Source of the DNA: Thalassobellus sp050294475
GTDB taxonomy: Bacteria > Bacteroidota > Bacteroidia > Flavobacteriales > Flavobacteriaceae
DNA: 64,000 bases
Direction: 5' to 3'
Assembly: GCA_050294475.1 (NCBI GenBank)
Contig: JBNKOE010000024.1
Coordinates: forward strand, 186,001 to 250,000
The notes below the pieces were generated by a model that was given only the letters and a program-made list of their open reading frames with translations, was not told where the DNA came from and ran no database searches. Both the position numbers and the translations under genes were made by a program. Shown in pieces: positions 21,715 to 30,812 of this stretch. Position 1 is the stretch's first letter. Each line of letters begins with the position of its first letter.

Positions 21715-24513
21715 TTATTTTTTTTTGAATAAATCATATTTTAAACCAAATGTAAGACGTCTTCCGTAGTACTCCATTTGCATGGTTCTAGCTTTAACAC
21801 CTTGGAAATAACGCAATGGTTGATCTGTAATATTATTTAAAGAAAAGTATGCACTAAAACCATTTCCTATTTTGTAAGATCCATTAAAATCTACTAAAAA
21901 TTGCTCGCCATAATATCTATCTTCAAAAGCATTTCCTCCAATTTCATCTATATAAGAATCTGAATAATTTGCAGATAAACGTAAACTTAATCTGTTACTA
22001 GTATATGCTAACGACCCGTTAAACATGTTTGGAGCTGTACCTGGCAAATCTAAATCACTTCTCTCGTCTCCATCACTATTTCTTATTCCATCTGCGCTAG
22101 ATGTTAAGTATGTGTAGTTTAGCATAACACTAAAATTTTTAGCAAATCCTGGTAAGAAATCTAACTGACGTTGAAAACTAACTTCTGCTCCAAAAATACT
22201 AGCATCATCTCCATTTTGAGGTTGAAACACATTAAAACCAGTAGCAGCATCTTTATATTGATAAGTATAAATAAAATCTTTTATGCCTTTTTGAAATAAT
22301 CCTCCTGATAAAATCCCGACACTTTTAAAATAATGTTCTGCCATTAAATCAAAGTTCATAGACGTTGTGGCACTTAATTCTGGATTTCCTAAAACTATTT
22401 CTTCATCATCAGTAATAATATCTCTACTTGGTACTATATCGGCATAATTTGGTCTTGCTAAAGTATTTGTCCAAGCAAAACGTAACACAGTTCTATCATT
22501 TAAATTATATTTAAAATGCAAACCTGGTAATATATGCACATAATCTTTTTCTTTAGTAATGGTACCTAAAATATCTTCTTCGTTCTCAATTTGATTTCCT
22601 GTTGCTTTGGTTTTAGTCCCTTCAACTCTCAAACCAGCTAATACCGTAAATTTATCAGATAGTTTTTGGTTTGCCATAAAATAACCTGCATACACATACT
22701 CTTTTACTTTGTAATTTGCTCTTGCATATTCGCTAGGTACATCTTCTACTTCAAACAAAGACGTGTTATTTAAATCTAAGCTTCCTAAAAACTTATTATC
22801 TACAAATTGTCCAGCAGCATATTTACTTCCTGCTAAGTAATTAGAATCTGTTTGATCTACTAAAGGTAAGGCTGTTAAATCATCAAATGCAGAATTTAAC
22901 GGTGTATATTCAAAAAAATTATTATCACGTTCCTTGTTTTTAACTTTAGAACGCCCTCCAAACTTAATAAACCCATCATTTGTATTAAAAAAGTTTATTG
23001 GTAATTTAAAATTTACAAATGCATTAAAATCTTTTTCATCTGTATATTGATTTTCTTCTGTAATTTCTTTTAAACCGAATTCAGTAAAATCCACATCACT
23101 AGTATTTACAGGTGTTAATAACGGAAATTCTGTATCGCTTAAATCTTCATTTAAAGCTACATTTTTTACTCTATAAGAAATGTAACGCTCGTTTAAACGC
23201 TCTTCTGATGCTTTTGAAAAAGAAGTCATCCAATCCATTTCTACACTACCCAATAAATGATTACCACCTAAACTATAATTTTGCATACGTTGGTCTTCTA
23301 AACGCGCATTTTTATTTCTGTTGTTATCAATACCACCTTTAGTTTGTCTATCAATTTCTCCTGTATAACCTATAATGTTATCTGAAGCATCTAATTCTGC
23401 TTCAATTTTTTTATAACGCAGTCTGAAACGATTTTCTCTATCGTCTCTCCAGTTATACATAGTTTTTAAATAAATAGTGTTATTTGCATCAAAAGCATAA
23501 TCTAAATTAGCAGAAAAACTACGACGAATACGTTCTACCAAGTAGGTTCTTATATCAGATTCTGCAATATATGGCTTTACTTCTACATCTTCTCCTGCTA
23601 TGTCTTCAGCCTCATTTACCCATTCAGCTTCAACGTTATCCGACCCAAAATCGTTATCGTTAATTGATGTTGAAAGCATCCATCCAAATTTCTTGTTTTC
23701 AGATTTACCTCCAACTAAAAAAGCTCCATTTAAAATTTTCTTATTAGTAATAAAATTAACCCCCGAACCTAATGTAGCAGAAACTCTATAACCATTTGGT
23801 GATGTTCTTGTTACTAAATTTACAGAACCACCTAAAGCATCTGCATCCATATCTGGCGTTACGGCTTTGTTAACCTCAATAAGCTGAATCATATCTGATG
23901 GAATTAAATCCATTTGAACATTTCTATTGTCACCCTCGGCAGAAGGAATACGACTTCCGTTTAAAGTTACCGAGTTTAATTGCGGCGCTAAACCTCTAAT
24001 AATAACATTTCTTGCTTCTCCTTGATCTACTTGCATGGTAATACCAGGAATACGTTTTACTGCATCGCCAATATTAGCATCAGGGAATTTCCCAATTTGA
24101 TCGGTAGACACTACATTAGTAATGTTTTGCTTGTTTTTTTGCGAGTTTAATGCTTTTGCTTGTCCGCTATTAAATCCGTTAATAACAATATCATCCAACG
24201 CTAATGCTTTAGATTTTATCGTTATTGTTATAGCAGATGTTTTACCGTCTTGTACTAAAACATCCATTTTAGCATCTTCATAACCTAAATACTTAACTGT
24301 TATGGTTTGATTACCCACTGGAACTTCTTGTAATAAAAAATTTCCATCAACATCAGAATAAGTCCCTTTATTTAAAGACTCAATTAAAATGTTACTAAAA
24401 GGAACTTGCAGACCATCATTATCTATAACAACTCCTTGTATATTACCTTTTTGTGCAAAAGTTAAAAAAGATATCATTGCAATAAACAATGATAATACGT
24501 AATTTTTTCTCAT
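21715..24513 (-). CDS. TonB-dependent receptor linked to phytase
   Basis: The 932-residue receptor has a signal peptide ending FLTFAQ, a CarboxypepD_reg-like domain at about 22-105 (GNIQGVVIDNDGLQVPFSNI, then TYSDVDGNFLLQEVPVGNQT), a plug domain at about 125-235 (IGDAVKRIPGITMQVDQGEA, ADALGGSVNLVTR) and a long barrel ending FGLKYDLFKKK. It lies just upstream of the phytase gene on the same strand, so its cargo is probably a phytate breakdown product or phytate itself. No SusD-like partner is present. The C-terminal lysine tail is slightly unusual for a barrel, which normally ends in an aromatic residue. Confidence 0.92.
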   Translation of the reverse strand: MRKNYVLSLFIAMISFLTFAQKGNIQGVVIDNDGLQVPFSNILIESLNKGTYSDVDGNFLLQEVPVGNQTITVKYLGYEDAKMDVLVQDGKTSAITITIKSKALALDDIVINGFNSGQAKALNSQKNKQNITNVVSTDQIGKFPDANIGDAVKRIPGITMQVDQGEARNVIIRGLAPQLNSVTLNGSRIPSAEGDNRNVQMDLIPSDMIQLIEVNKAVTPDMDADALGGSVNLVTRTSPNGYRVSATLGSGVNFITNKKILNGAFLVGGKSENKKFGWMLSTSINDNDFGSDNVEAEWVNEAEDIAGEDVEVKPYIAESDIRTYLVERIRRSFSANLDYAFDANNTIYLKTMYNWRDDRENRFRLRYKKIEAELDASDNIIGYTGEIDRQTKGGIDNNRNKNARLEDQRMQNYSLGGNHLLGSVEMDWMTSFSKASEERLNERYISYRVKNVALNEDLSDTEFPLLTPVNTSDVDFTEFGLKEITEENQYTDEKDFNAFVNFKLPINFFNTNDGFIKFGGRSKVKNKERDNNFFEYTPLNSAFDDLTALPLVDQTDSNYLAGSKYAAGQFVDNKFLGSLDLNNTSLFEVEDVPSEYARANYKVKEYVYAGYFMANQKLSDKFTVLAGLRVEGTKTKATGNQIENEEDILGTITKEKDYVHILPGLHFKYNLNDRTVLRFAWTNTLARPNYADIVPSRDIITDDEEIVLGNPELSATTSMNFDLMAEHYFKSVGILSGGLFQKGIKDFIYTYQYKDAATGFNVFQPQNGDDASIFGAEVSFQRQLDFLPGFAKNFSVMLNYTYLTSSADGIRNSDGDERSDLDLPGTAPNMFNGSLAYTSNRLSLRLSANYSDSYIDEIGGNAFEDRYYGEQFLVDFNGSYKIGNGFSAYFSLNNITDQPLRYFQGVKARTMQMEYYGRRLTFGLKYDLFKKK

Positions 24514-24715
24514 GATTTTTGTTAGTTTTTTATATCGTACGAAATAACAAAATCAATGAGGTAAGCATTTTAAGTGATTTTTAAATAAAGGTTATATATA
24601 AGACTAAAAACAATTGGATTTTACGCTTAATTAACATTAAGAAAAACTTTGGGGAACAATAAAAGATTCTCGAATCAAACTATACCAGAAGAATTATTTG
24701 AATAAAATTTAAACA

Positions 24716-24748
24716 ATAAAAAACCCTTTCTGTTTCCAGAAAGGGTTT
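24716..24748 (-). terminator. Intrinsic terminator of rplU-rpmA
   Basis: A perfect 12-bp stem (AAACCCTTTCTG with CAGAAAGGGTTT) closes a 4-base loop and is followed on the minus strand by TTTATTG. It lies 25 bases after the rpmA stop. The rest of the gap 24514-24772 shows nothing further. Confidence 0.9.
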
Positions 24749-24772
24749 AACTTTTTAAAAGAAAATTATTTC

Positions 24773-25033
24773 TTAAGCATCAAAAGGCTCAATAGAAACA
24801 TAAGATTTGTTATCTTTTTTCTTTGTAAACTTTACAATACCATCAACATAAGCGTGTAAAGTGTGATCTTTTGAAGAATATACATTTTCACCTGGGTGAT
24901 GTGTATTTCCTCTTTGTCTTACAATGATATTTCCTGCTAATGCAGCTTGTCCACCAAAAATCTTAACACCTAAACGTTTTGATTCTGATTCTCTACCATT
25001 TTTCGAACTTCCGACTCCTTTTTTATGTGCCAT
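24773..25033 (-). CDS. rpmA: 50S ribosomal protein L27
   Basis: L27 reaches with its N-terminus toward the peptidyl transferase centre. The 86 residues begin MAHKKGVGSSKNGRESESKR and include KIFGGQAALAGNIIVRQRGN, matching the family throughout. It has no N-terminal cleavable extension of the Firmicutes kind. It is cotranscribed with rplU. Confidence 0.97.
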   Translation of the reverse strand: MAHKKGVGSSKNGRESESKRLGVKIFGGQAALAGNIIVRQRGNTHHPGENVYSSKDHTLHAYVDGIVKFTKKKDNKSYVSIEPFDA

Positions 25034-25058
25034 TTTATTTCGATTTTAATTTTTAAAA

Positions 25059-25571
25059 TTAACTTAAAGCAGCTATTAAATCGGCTTTCTTCATAGAAGA
25101 AATACCTTCAATACCTTTAGCTTTCGCTAAGTCTTTTAATTCAGCAACTGTTAATTTGCTTAAATCTTGAGTAGCTTCTGCTTTTGGTGCAGCAGCTTCA
25201 ACTTTAGGTTCTGCTTTTTTCTCTGCTTTTGCTTTTGCTGGGGCAGCTTTTTTAGCTCCAGAAGCTGCAATACTTTCAATTACAATTTCAGTTAAAGACT
25301 GACGGTGACCGTTTTTAACACGGTATCCTTTACGTCTTTTCTTTTTGAAAACTATAACTTTATCACCTTTAAGGTGTTTTAAGACTTTTGCTCCTACTTG
25401 AGCTCCGTCTATAGCCGGGGCGCCTACAGTTATTTTATCACCATCTGCTAAAAGAAGAACATTATCGAAAGAAACTTTCTTACCTTCTTCAGTTTGTAAA
25501 CGGTTAACAAAAACTTTTTGGTCTTTAACAACTTTAAATTGTTGCCCTGCTATCTCTACAATTGCGTACAT
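25059..25571 (-). CDS. rplU: 50S ribosomal protein L21 with C-terminal helical extension
   Basis: Residues 1-103 are standard L21 (YAIVEIAGQQFKV at the start, KRRKGYRVKNGHRQSLTEI near the end). The protein then continues to 170 residues: an Ala/Lys/Glu/Pro-rich linker (about 106-135) and a small helical domain of Rho-N/SAP type, LSKLTVAELKDLAKAKG followed by ISSMKKADLIAAL. E. coli L21 has only 103 residues. Such extensions occur in Bacteroidota. The extra domain type often binds nucleic acid, but its role on the ribosome is unknown. Confidence 0.96.
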   Translation of the reverse strand: MYAIVEIAGQQFKVVKDQKVFVNRLQTEEGKKVSFDNVLLLADGDKITVGAPAIDGAQVGAKVLKHLKGDKVIVFKKKRRKGYRVKNGHRQSLTEIVIESIAASGAKKAAPAKAKAEKKAEPKVEAAAPKAEATQDLSKLTVAELKDLAKAKGIEGISSMKKADLIAALS

Positions 25572-25613
25572 AGCGTAACGTTTTTATTTATTAATTTTGT
25601 TCAAAAATGAGTG

Positions 25614-25643
25614 CAAATATACGGTTAAATAATTAATTCACAA
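25614..25643 (-). promoter_or_regulatory. Promoter of rplU-rpmA
   Basis: On the minus strand TTG (25643-25641) is followed after 19 bases by TATATTTG (25621-25614), a full match to the Bacteroidetes consensus. The leader would be about 35 bases long. Confidence 0.7.
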
Positions 25644-25648
25644 ACGTT

Positions 25649-26101
25649 TTATTTGTTTTGAGCAATATTTCTGCTGTTTTTAAAAAACTGCATTACAACA
25701 AGTGTTGAAACTACAGTAGTTGCAAATCCCATAATAGCAACAATAAAAGCAATTAAGCCTTCATTTATATTAAAACTACCATTCATTGAATCTAATAATT
25801 GTGGTAAAAAATCATGATCAATTTCTGTAGAATACAACAAGAAAAAAGCAGTAAATAATATAGAGGCAATAGCACCTGTAGTTAGGCCTATTTTAAAGCC
25901 TTCTCCATATGAAAAAGCATCTGGATCTTCTAGTTTACTTAAACGTACAACTTCATATATACCTAAAGCAGTAATAACAGCATTAAAAAAACTAAAAAAA
26001 GGATTTGTATGTAAATTAAATAGCGCTAAAATTAAAAAATACGCAATTAAAACAGCACTTGTAACAAGTCCAAACCTAAGAGTAAGTGATATTTTTTTCA
26101 T
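25649..26101 (-). CDS. DUF4199 family membrane protein
   Basis: The 150-residue protein has four predicted membrane helices, with the DUF4199 motifs AFSYGEGFKIGLTTGAIAS and a C-terminal helix pair ending MQFFKNSRN. The family is found in Bacteroidota and has no assigned function. A GTG at 26122 is in frame, but the ATG at 26101 gives MKKISLTLRFGL and is preferred. The gene stands alone. Confidence 0.82.
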   Translation of the reverse strand: MKKISLTLRFGLVTSAVLIAYFLILALFNLHTNPFFSFFNAVITALGIYEVVRLSKLEDPDAFSYGEGFKIGLTTGAIASILFTAFFLLYSTEIDHDFLPQLLDSMNGSFNINEGLIAFIVAIMGFATTVVSTLVVMQFFKNSRNIAQNK

Positions 26102-26239
26102 CTTTATTAGAGTTATATGCACTTCAATTTCGTAAAAATTTATGTATTAAAATAATTTTTTTTGGAATTCTAGTGTTTTTACAATAAACTAAACTGCATA
26201 AAATCTTATTTTTTAACACCCTTACACAGCAATATTTAT

Positions 26240-26247
26240 TAGTTTTG
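26240..26247 (+). promoter_or_regulatory. -7 box before the metal-binding lipoprotein
   Basis: TAGTTTTG matches TAnnTTTG, 32 bases before the ATG. No TTG at -33 is clear. Confidence 0.4.
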
Positions 26248-26279
26248 TAGCCAAAATAAAAACCATAATTTTTAAACAA

Positions 26280-26768
26280 ATGAAAAACATAATAAGTCTT
26301 TTTGTAATTGCAACTATTTTTTTTAGCTGTAAAAACGAAACCAAAGCAGAAATTAAAACGGTTGAAGTTGCAACTGAAACAGTAAAAAAATTAGATCCAA
26401 ATGCAACTTATGCCAAAGCAGAATTTACTATTAATGGAATGACTTGTGCTATGGGTTGTGCAGCAACTATTGAAAAGAAAATAGCTAAAATGGATGGTGT
26501 AAAATCGGCTAAAGTAGATTTTGATAAAAAATTAGCTATGGTTGAGTATGACAATGCTTTAGTAACACCAACATTACTTGAAGAAACTGTAACGAAAGTT
26601 GGAGACACTTATAAAGTTTCTGATATGAAAACGGTTGATGCATTTTCAATAGAAAAATCTTGTACTAAAGATTGTAATAAATCATGTTGCGCAAATAAAA
26701 CTGATGCTGAAAAAAAGGCTTGTGCTGCAGATTGTAAAAAAGCTTGTTGTACTAAAAAAGCAATTTAG
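26280..26768 (+). CDS. Lipoprotein with HMA domain and duplicated Cys-rich tail
   Basis: The 162 residues start with a lipoprotein signal (lipobox FFSC, Cys at 17). A heavy-metal-associated domain covers about 46-112. Its metal loop reads GMTCAMGCAAT, that is C-x3-C instead of the usual C-x2-C. The tail (about 124-160) contains two copies of C-x3-C-x3-CC: CTKDCNKSCC and CAADCKKACC, giving eight cysteines in a metallothionein-like cluster. Such a surface lipoprotein probably binds Cu(I), Zn or a similar soft metal. No transporter is adjacent. The RND efflux operon lies 14 kb away. Confidence 0.82.
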   Translation: MKNIISLFVIATIFFSCKNETKAEIKTVEVATETVKKLDPNATYAKAEFTINGMTCAMGCAATIEKKIAKMDGVKSAKVDFDKKLAMVEYDNALVTPTLLEETVTKVGDTYKVSDMKTVDAFSIEKSCTKDCNKSCCANKTDAEKKACAADCKKACCTKKAI

Positions 26769-26793
26769 TTTTCCTTAAAACTTATATAAAGAG

Positions 26794-26819
26794 GCTTCGC
26801 TAAACAGTGAAGCTTTTTT
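26794..26819 (+). terminator. Terminator of the metal-binding lipoprotein gene
   Basis: GCTTCGCT (26794-26801) pairs with AGTGAAGC (26806-26813), including one G-T pair, and is followed by TTTTTT. It overlaps the stop codon of gldD on the other strand. Confidence 0.75.
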
Positions 26820-27399
26820 ATTTCCATTTTATAGTTTCCATAATATGCCTAATATCTTTTTCTAAATAGTTTATTGCTGGTAAAACAGAATCATATTTAG
26901 TCTTTACATTAAAATATAAAGACCCTGTTACAAAATGATTCAAACTATCTGTTACATAAAATTGTGCTGGCGACGCTACATCTCCTATAACTTCTGAAAA
27001 TTGCCCATAAACTTTTCGTGTTTTATTCTCATAAGGAAATATTGGTATTTCATCAGCCTTAATCATGTGCTTTTGTGTAAAATTTTGAGCATCACTAATA
27101 TAACTCAACAAGTTACTATCACTACTTTCTACTGGTTTATAAGTTAAAAACAAAGTTGCTTTTAAAGAAGGGTATTCAACATTTAAACCATAACTTTTTG
27201 CTGCAGCTCTAACTTGTTTAAAACTTAATTTTGTTGCTAATAAATTAGCTTCAAAAACAAAAGGAAGTTCTAAATTTGCTTCAACATATTTAGCTTCCGG
27301 ATAATCTAAACGTAAAAATGCTTTTGGTTTTGGAACATAGTCTTCTTCACATGAAAAAAAGAATATAACACATAATAAAAAGCAAAAATTCTTAACCAT
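26818..27399 (-). CDS. gldD: Gliding motility lipoprotein GldD
   Basis: GldD is needed for gliding and chitin use in Flavobacterium johnsoniae, though its molecular role is unclear. The 193 residues have a lipoprotein signal (lipobox FFSC), then YVPKPKAFLRLDYPEAKY, a conserved GldD N-terminal block, and end with PAINYLEKDIRHIMETIKW. It overlaps gldE by one base. This gldE-gldD pair is conserved in gliding Bacteroidota. Confidence 0.94.
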   Translation of the reverse strand: MVKNFCFLLCVIFFFSCEEDYVPKPKAFLRLDYPEAKYVEANLELPFVFEANLLATKLSFKQVRAAAKSYGLNVEYPSLKATLFLTYKPVESSDSNLLSYISDAQNFTQKHMIKADEIPIFPYENKTRKVYGQFSEVIGDVASPAQFYVTDSLNHFVTGSLYFNVKTKYDSVLPAINYLEKDIRHIMETIKWK

Positions 27400-28703
27400 T
27401 ATTTTATTGTAAATTTTACTAATTTAATACGTTTTTTATCTAAAGCTTCAATAGTAAAAACGTAATTTTCAAAATTTATTTTGCTATTTAGTTTAGGAAA
27501 ACTCCCAGAAATTTCAAGAACAAAACCAGCTATAGTTTCCGCTTCTCCTTTATTTTCTTCAAAAATAGAAGCGTCTTCTTCTTTTATAATTTTATAAAAA
27601 TCTTTTAAGGCTGTTTTCCCTTCAAATACATAATTGTTGTTATCTAATTTAGAATACATTAAATCTTCGTCATCAAACTCATCACTAATATCTCCCACAA
27701 TTTCTTCGATAATATCTTCTAAAGAAATTAAGCCAGAGGTTCCTCCATATTCATCAACTACTACAGCTAAGTGCACCTTTTTTTCTTGAAATTCTGTCAT
27801 TAAATCATCTAACTTCTTATTTTCTGGTACAAAGAAAGGCTCTCTAATTAAGCTTGACCAATCAAACTGCTTTCTATCTATATAAGGAAGTAAATCTTTT
27901 ACATAAAGAATACCTTTAATAGTATCTATATTATCTTGATAAACAGGTATTCTAGAATAACCATTAGCAATTATTTCTGGCATAATATCGGCATATTTCT
28001 GCTCAATATTAAGCGCAAAAATATCTATTCGCGGACGCATAACCTGCTTCGTATCGGTATTTCCAAAAGACACAATGCCTTGTAAAATTTTGTGTTCTTC
28101 TTTTGTTGTATCTTCTTCACTTGTTAATTCAAGTGCCTGAGACAATTGATCGACACTTAAATTAGATTTTTGCTTTCCTAATTTCCTATGTATTGCTAAT
28201 GTAACACCTCGCATAGGTAAACTTATAGGCGACAACAAAAAATCTAAAACTCTTAAAGGATACGCCATAAAACTGGCAAACTTTAAATTATTTCTACTCG
28301 CATAAATTTTAGGTAAAATTTCACCAAAAAGTAAAATTAAAAAAGTAACAATAATTACTTCTAAAGTAAATTGAAGTATGGGATTAGTTATAGATTCAAA
28401 TAAAACACTACCCAAATAGGCAAACAAAATTACGATTGCAATATTTATAAAGTTGTTGGCAACTAAAATAGTAGCTAACAGCTTCTTAGGACGTTCTAAT
28501 AATTTAGAAATAATTTGAATACGTTTAGAATTTGCTTCTAATCCTGCTTCTATATCTGTTTTAGAAAGCGAAAAAAGAGCTACTTCAGCTCCTGAAATAA
28601 GTGCTGAACATGTTAATAGAAAAAACAACAATACATATCCAAATGCAAATGAAAAATCAATTGCCAATAAAAAAGTTTGAAAACTCGCGGGGTCAGGATC
28701 CAA
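27399..28703 (-). CDS. gldE: Gliding motility-associated protein GldE (CNNM/CBS protein)
   Basis: GldE resembles CNNM/CorC-type transporter-like proteins. The 434 residues show an N-terminal DUF21 membrane domain (about 15-200) with SALISGAEVALFSLSKTDIE, two CBS domains (about 220-345) with VMRPRIDIFALN and GGTSGLISLEDIIEEIVGDI, and a C-terminal CorC_HlyC domain. In F. johnsoniae extra GldE can suppress gldD defects, which fits the overlap of the two genes. ssb lies directly upstream on the same strand. Confidence 0.94.
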   Translation of the reverse strand: MDPDPASFQTFLLAIDFSFAFGYVLLFFLLTCSALISGAEVALFSLSKTDIEAGLEANSKRIQIISKLLERPKKLLATILVANNFINIAIVILFAYLGSVLFESITNPILQFTLEVIIVTFLILLFGEILPKIYASRNNLKFASFMAYPLRVLDFLLSPISLPMRGVTLAIHRKLGKQKSNLSVDQLSQALELTSEEDTTKEEHKILQGIVSFGNTDTKQVMRPRIDIFALNIEQKYADIMPEIIANGYSRIPVYQDNIDTIKGILYVKDLLPYIDRKQFDWSSLIREPFFVPENKKLDDLMTEFQEKKVHLAVVVDEYGGTSGLISLEDIIEEIVGDISDEFDDEDLMYSKLDNNNYVFEGKTALKDFYKIIKEEDASIFEENKGEAETIAGFVLEISGSFPKLNSKINFENYVFTIEALDKKRIKLVKFTIK

Positions 28704-28762
28704 TTACTATAGTTTTAGTTAAACATGATATATTCGATAAAACTTCGAATACATTATTCTTA

Positions 28763-29209
28763 TTAAAATGGTAAATCATCATTTTCTTCAACAGCAGGTT
28801 TGCTAGCTGGTTTTTGAGTAGCAGCAGGTTTTTCGGCTACAGGAGTATTTTGTGTATTATTTTCACTCTCTTTTTTAGTTGATAAAAACGTAAAATCTGT
28901 ACATTGAATTTCTGTAGAATATCTATCGGCTCCTTTATCATCTTGCCACTTTCTTGTTTTTAAACGTCCTTCAATATAAACCTTATCGCCTTTACTTAAA
29001 TATTTTTCACAAATTTCTGCGCCTTTATTCCTTACAACTATATTGTGCCACTCGGTATTAGTAACACGCTCATTTGTTTGTTTACTTACGTATGTTTCAT
29101 TTGTTGCTAAAGGAAATCGACCTACACAGCCACCACCTTCAAAATAATGCATTTTTACTTCATCACCCAAATGACCAATTAGCATTACCTTATTTAATGT
29201 TCCAGACAT
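28763..29209 (-). CDS. ssb: Single-stranded DNA-binding protein
   Basis: The 148-residue protein has the SSB OB fold (about 1-108: NKVMLIGHLGDEVKMHYFEG, NTEWHNIVVRNKGAEICEKY, DKVYIEGRLKTRKWQDDKG), a disordered Ala/Pro/Lys/Thr-rich linker and the acidic tip EENDDLPF that recruits repair and replication proteins. It lies between mutY and gldE, an order conserved in Flavobacteriaceae. The same tip is found on the DUF3127 protein at 7204-7581. Confidence 0.95.
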   Translation of the reverse strand: MSGTLNKVMLIGHLGDEVKMHYFEGGGCVGRFPLATNETYVSKQTNERVTNTEWHNIVVRNKGAEICEKYLSKGDKVYIEGRLKTRKWQDDKGADRYSTEIQCTDFTFLSTKKESENNTQNTPVAEKPAATQKPASKPAVEENDDLPF

Positions 29210-29301
29210 AACTTTTGTTTTTTTTAAGAAGGCAAAAGTAAAGAATTGCTTTCCATTTGTTTAAAATTAATAAAAAAATATGATTACTTAACCAATCTAT
29301 T

Positions 29302-30342
29302 TTAAAAATTAAAGCTTTCAATAAAATTACCAATTAATATAGGCACTGGATAATCGTAAATCTTCTCAATAGAAATACATTCTTCTTTAATCACATCTAC
29401 ATTAACAATCCAAAATTTTGTATATAAATGCTGATGCGATAATTTATGAATAATACTATCCTTATTATATTGTACCAATTCAAAAGAAACATTTTTTAAT
29501 AAATCATCTTTTGAAATTAAAGATTTTAATGTTTTAGCATCCACTTCTTTTTTAGTTTCAACTAACGGAAACTGATATAAATTTTGCCAAATACCCTTTC
29601 CTTCTCGTTTTTGTAAAATGGTTTTATTGTCTTTAGATATAACAACTAAAAAATTAAAATATTTCTTTTTTGCTTTCGCTGATTTAATCTTAACTGGCAA
29701 ATCAGCTATCCTATTTTTATTAAAAGCCATGCATCCATCTTGAAACGGACAAACATTACAATCGGGATTTTGTGGTTTACATTGTGTCGCACCAAATTCC
29801 ATAATTGCTTGATTAAACTCAGCTGGTTTTTTTTTATCAATTAATTCCTGTGCTAATTGTTTAAACTCTTTAGAACCTTGTGATGAATTAATAGGTGTAT
29901 CAATTTCAAAATAACGAGATAGCACTCTATAAACATTTCCGTCAACAACTGCTGCATTTTCATTAAAACATATAGATGCAATAGCACTTGCCGTATAATC
30001 CCCTATACCTTTTAATTTTAATAAGTCTTTATAATTGTTTGGAAATTCTCCATTTAATTCATTAGCAACATGCTTAGCAGTAGTATGTAAATTTCTAGCC
30101 CGAGAGTAATACCCAAGTCCCTGCCAAAGTTTTAACACATCACTTTCATTGGCTTTTGCAAGATCAAAAACAGTAGGATATTTAGCAACAAAAGCATCAT
30201 AATATGGTAAACCTTGTTTCACTTGTGTTTGCTGTAAAATAATTTCAGACAACCAAATATAATAAGGGTTATTGGTTTGTCGCCAAGGCAAAATCCTCTT
30301 ATTTATTGAATACCAGTTAATTAGTGCTTTTGAAAATATCAT
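29302..30342 (-). CDS. mutY: A/G-specific adenine glycosylase MutY
   Basis: MutY removes adenine mispaired with 8-oxoguanine. The 346 residues contain EIILQQTQV, the helix-hairpin-helix LLKLKGIGDYTASAIAS, the catalytic aspartate in AAVVDGNVYRVLSRYF, the 4Fe-4S ligands in CKPQNPDCNVC and C (C-x6-C-x2-C-x5-C), and a C-terminal NUDIX-like domain for 8-oxoG recognition. The frame opens at 30366, but the ATG at 30342 (MIFSKALINWYS) fits the family and is preferred. Confidence 0.96.
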   Translation of the reverse strand: MIFSKALINWYSINKRILPWRQTNNPYYIWLSEIILQQTQVKQGLPYYDAFVAKYPTVFDLAKANESDVLKLWQGLGYYSRARNLHTTAKHVANELNGEFPNNYKDLLKLKGIGDYTASAIASICFNENAAVVDGNVYRVLSRYFEIDTPINSSQGSKEFKQLAQELIDKKKPAEFNQAIMEFGATQCKPQNPDCNVCPFQDGCMAFNKNRIADLPVKIKSAKAKKKYFNFLVVISKDNKTILQKREGKGIWQNLYQFPLVETKKEVDAKTLKSLISKDDLLKNVSFELVQYNKDSIIHKLSHQHLYTKFWIVNVDVIKEECISIEKIYDYPVPILIGNFIESFNF

Positions 30343-30405
30343 TAATTGAATAAATAGGGTGAACAAAAATAAACGTTTATATTCTTAAATTTTAATGAAT
30401 TAGGT

Positions 30406-30437
30406 TTGAAATATTGAATATTTAATTCCTATATTTG
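30406..30437 (+). promoter_or_regulatory. Promoter of the HU gene
   Basis: TTG at 30406-30408 is followed after 21 bases by TATATTTG at 30430-30437, a full Bacteroidetes promoter. The leader is about 43 bases. Confidence 0.7.
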
Positions 30438-30484
30438 CATCCCTCTAAAATTATATACAGTAACATAAAAATAAAATATTAAAA

Positions 30485-30775
30485 ATGACGAAGGCTGATT
30501 TAGTAGCGAAGATTTCTGATAAATTAGGAATTGAAAAAGGTGATGTTCAAGCAACTGTTGAGACATTTATGGAAGAAGTAAAAACTTCTTTAGAAAGTGG
30601 TGATAATGTTTACCTAAGAGGTTTTGGAAGTTTTATTATTAAAACTAGAGCTGAAAAAACTGGTAGAAACATTTCAAAAAATACCACAATTAAAATACCA
30701 GCACATAATATTCCTGCATTTAAGCCAGCAAAAGTTTTTGTTGAAGGCGTTAAAACAAATGTAGACGTTAAATAA
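30485..30775 (+). CDS. HU-family DNA-binding protein
   Basis: HU is a small nucleoid protein that bends DNA. The 96 residues begin MTKADLVAKISDKLGIEKGD and contain VYLRGFGSFIIKTRAEKTGRN, followed by the DNA-binding arm and PAFKPAKVFVEGVK. The family also includes IHF subunits, and the sequence alone does not tell them apart. A tiny basic protein gene follows on the same strand after 37 bases. Confidence 0.95.
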   Translation: MTKADLVAKISDKLGIEKGDVQATVETFMEEVKTSLESGDNVYLRGFGSFIIKTRAEKTGRNISKNTTIKIPAHNIPAFKPAKVFVEGVKTNVDVK

Positions 30776-30812
30776 AGTATTAAAATAAATTATTAATTTA
30801 AAAACTCAATGT

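Noticed and set aside
24514..24772. Possible riboswitch (cobalamin or other) before the phytase-linked TonB receptor
   Set aside because: No conserved aptamer motif was found on either strand. Only the rplU-rpmA terminator is present there.
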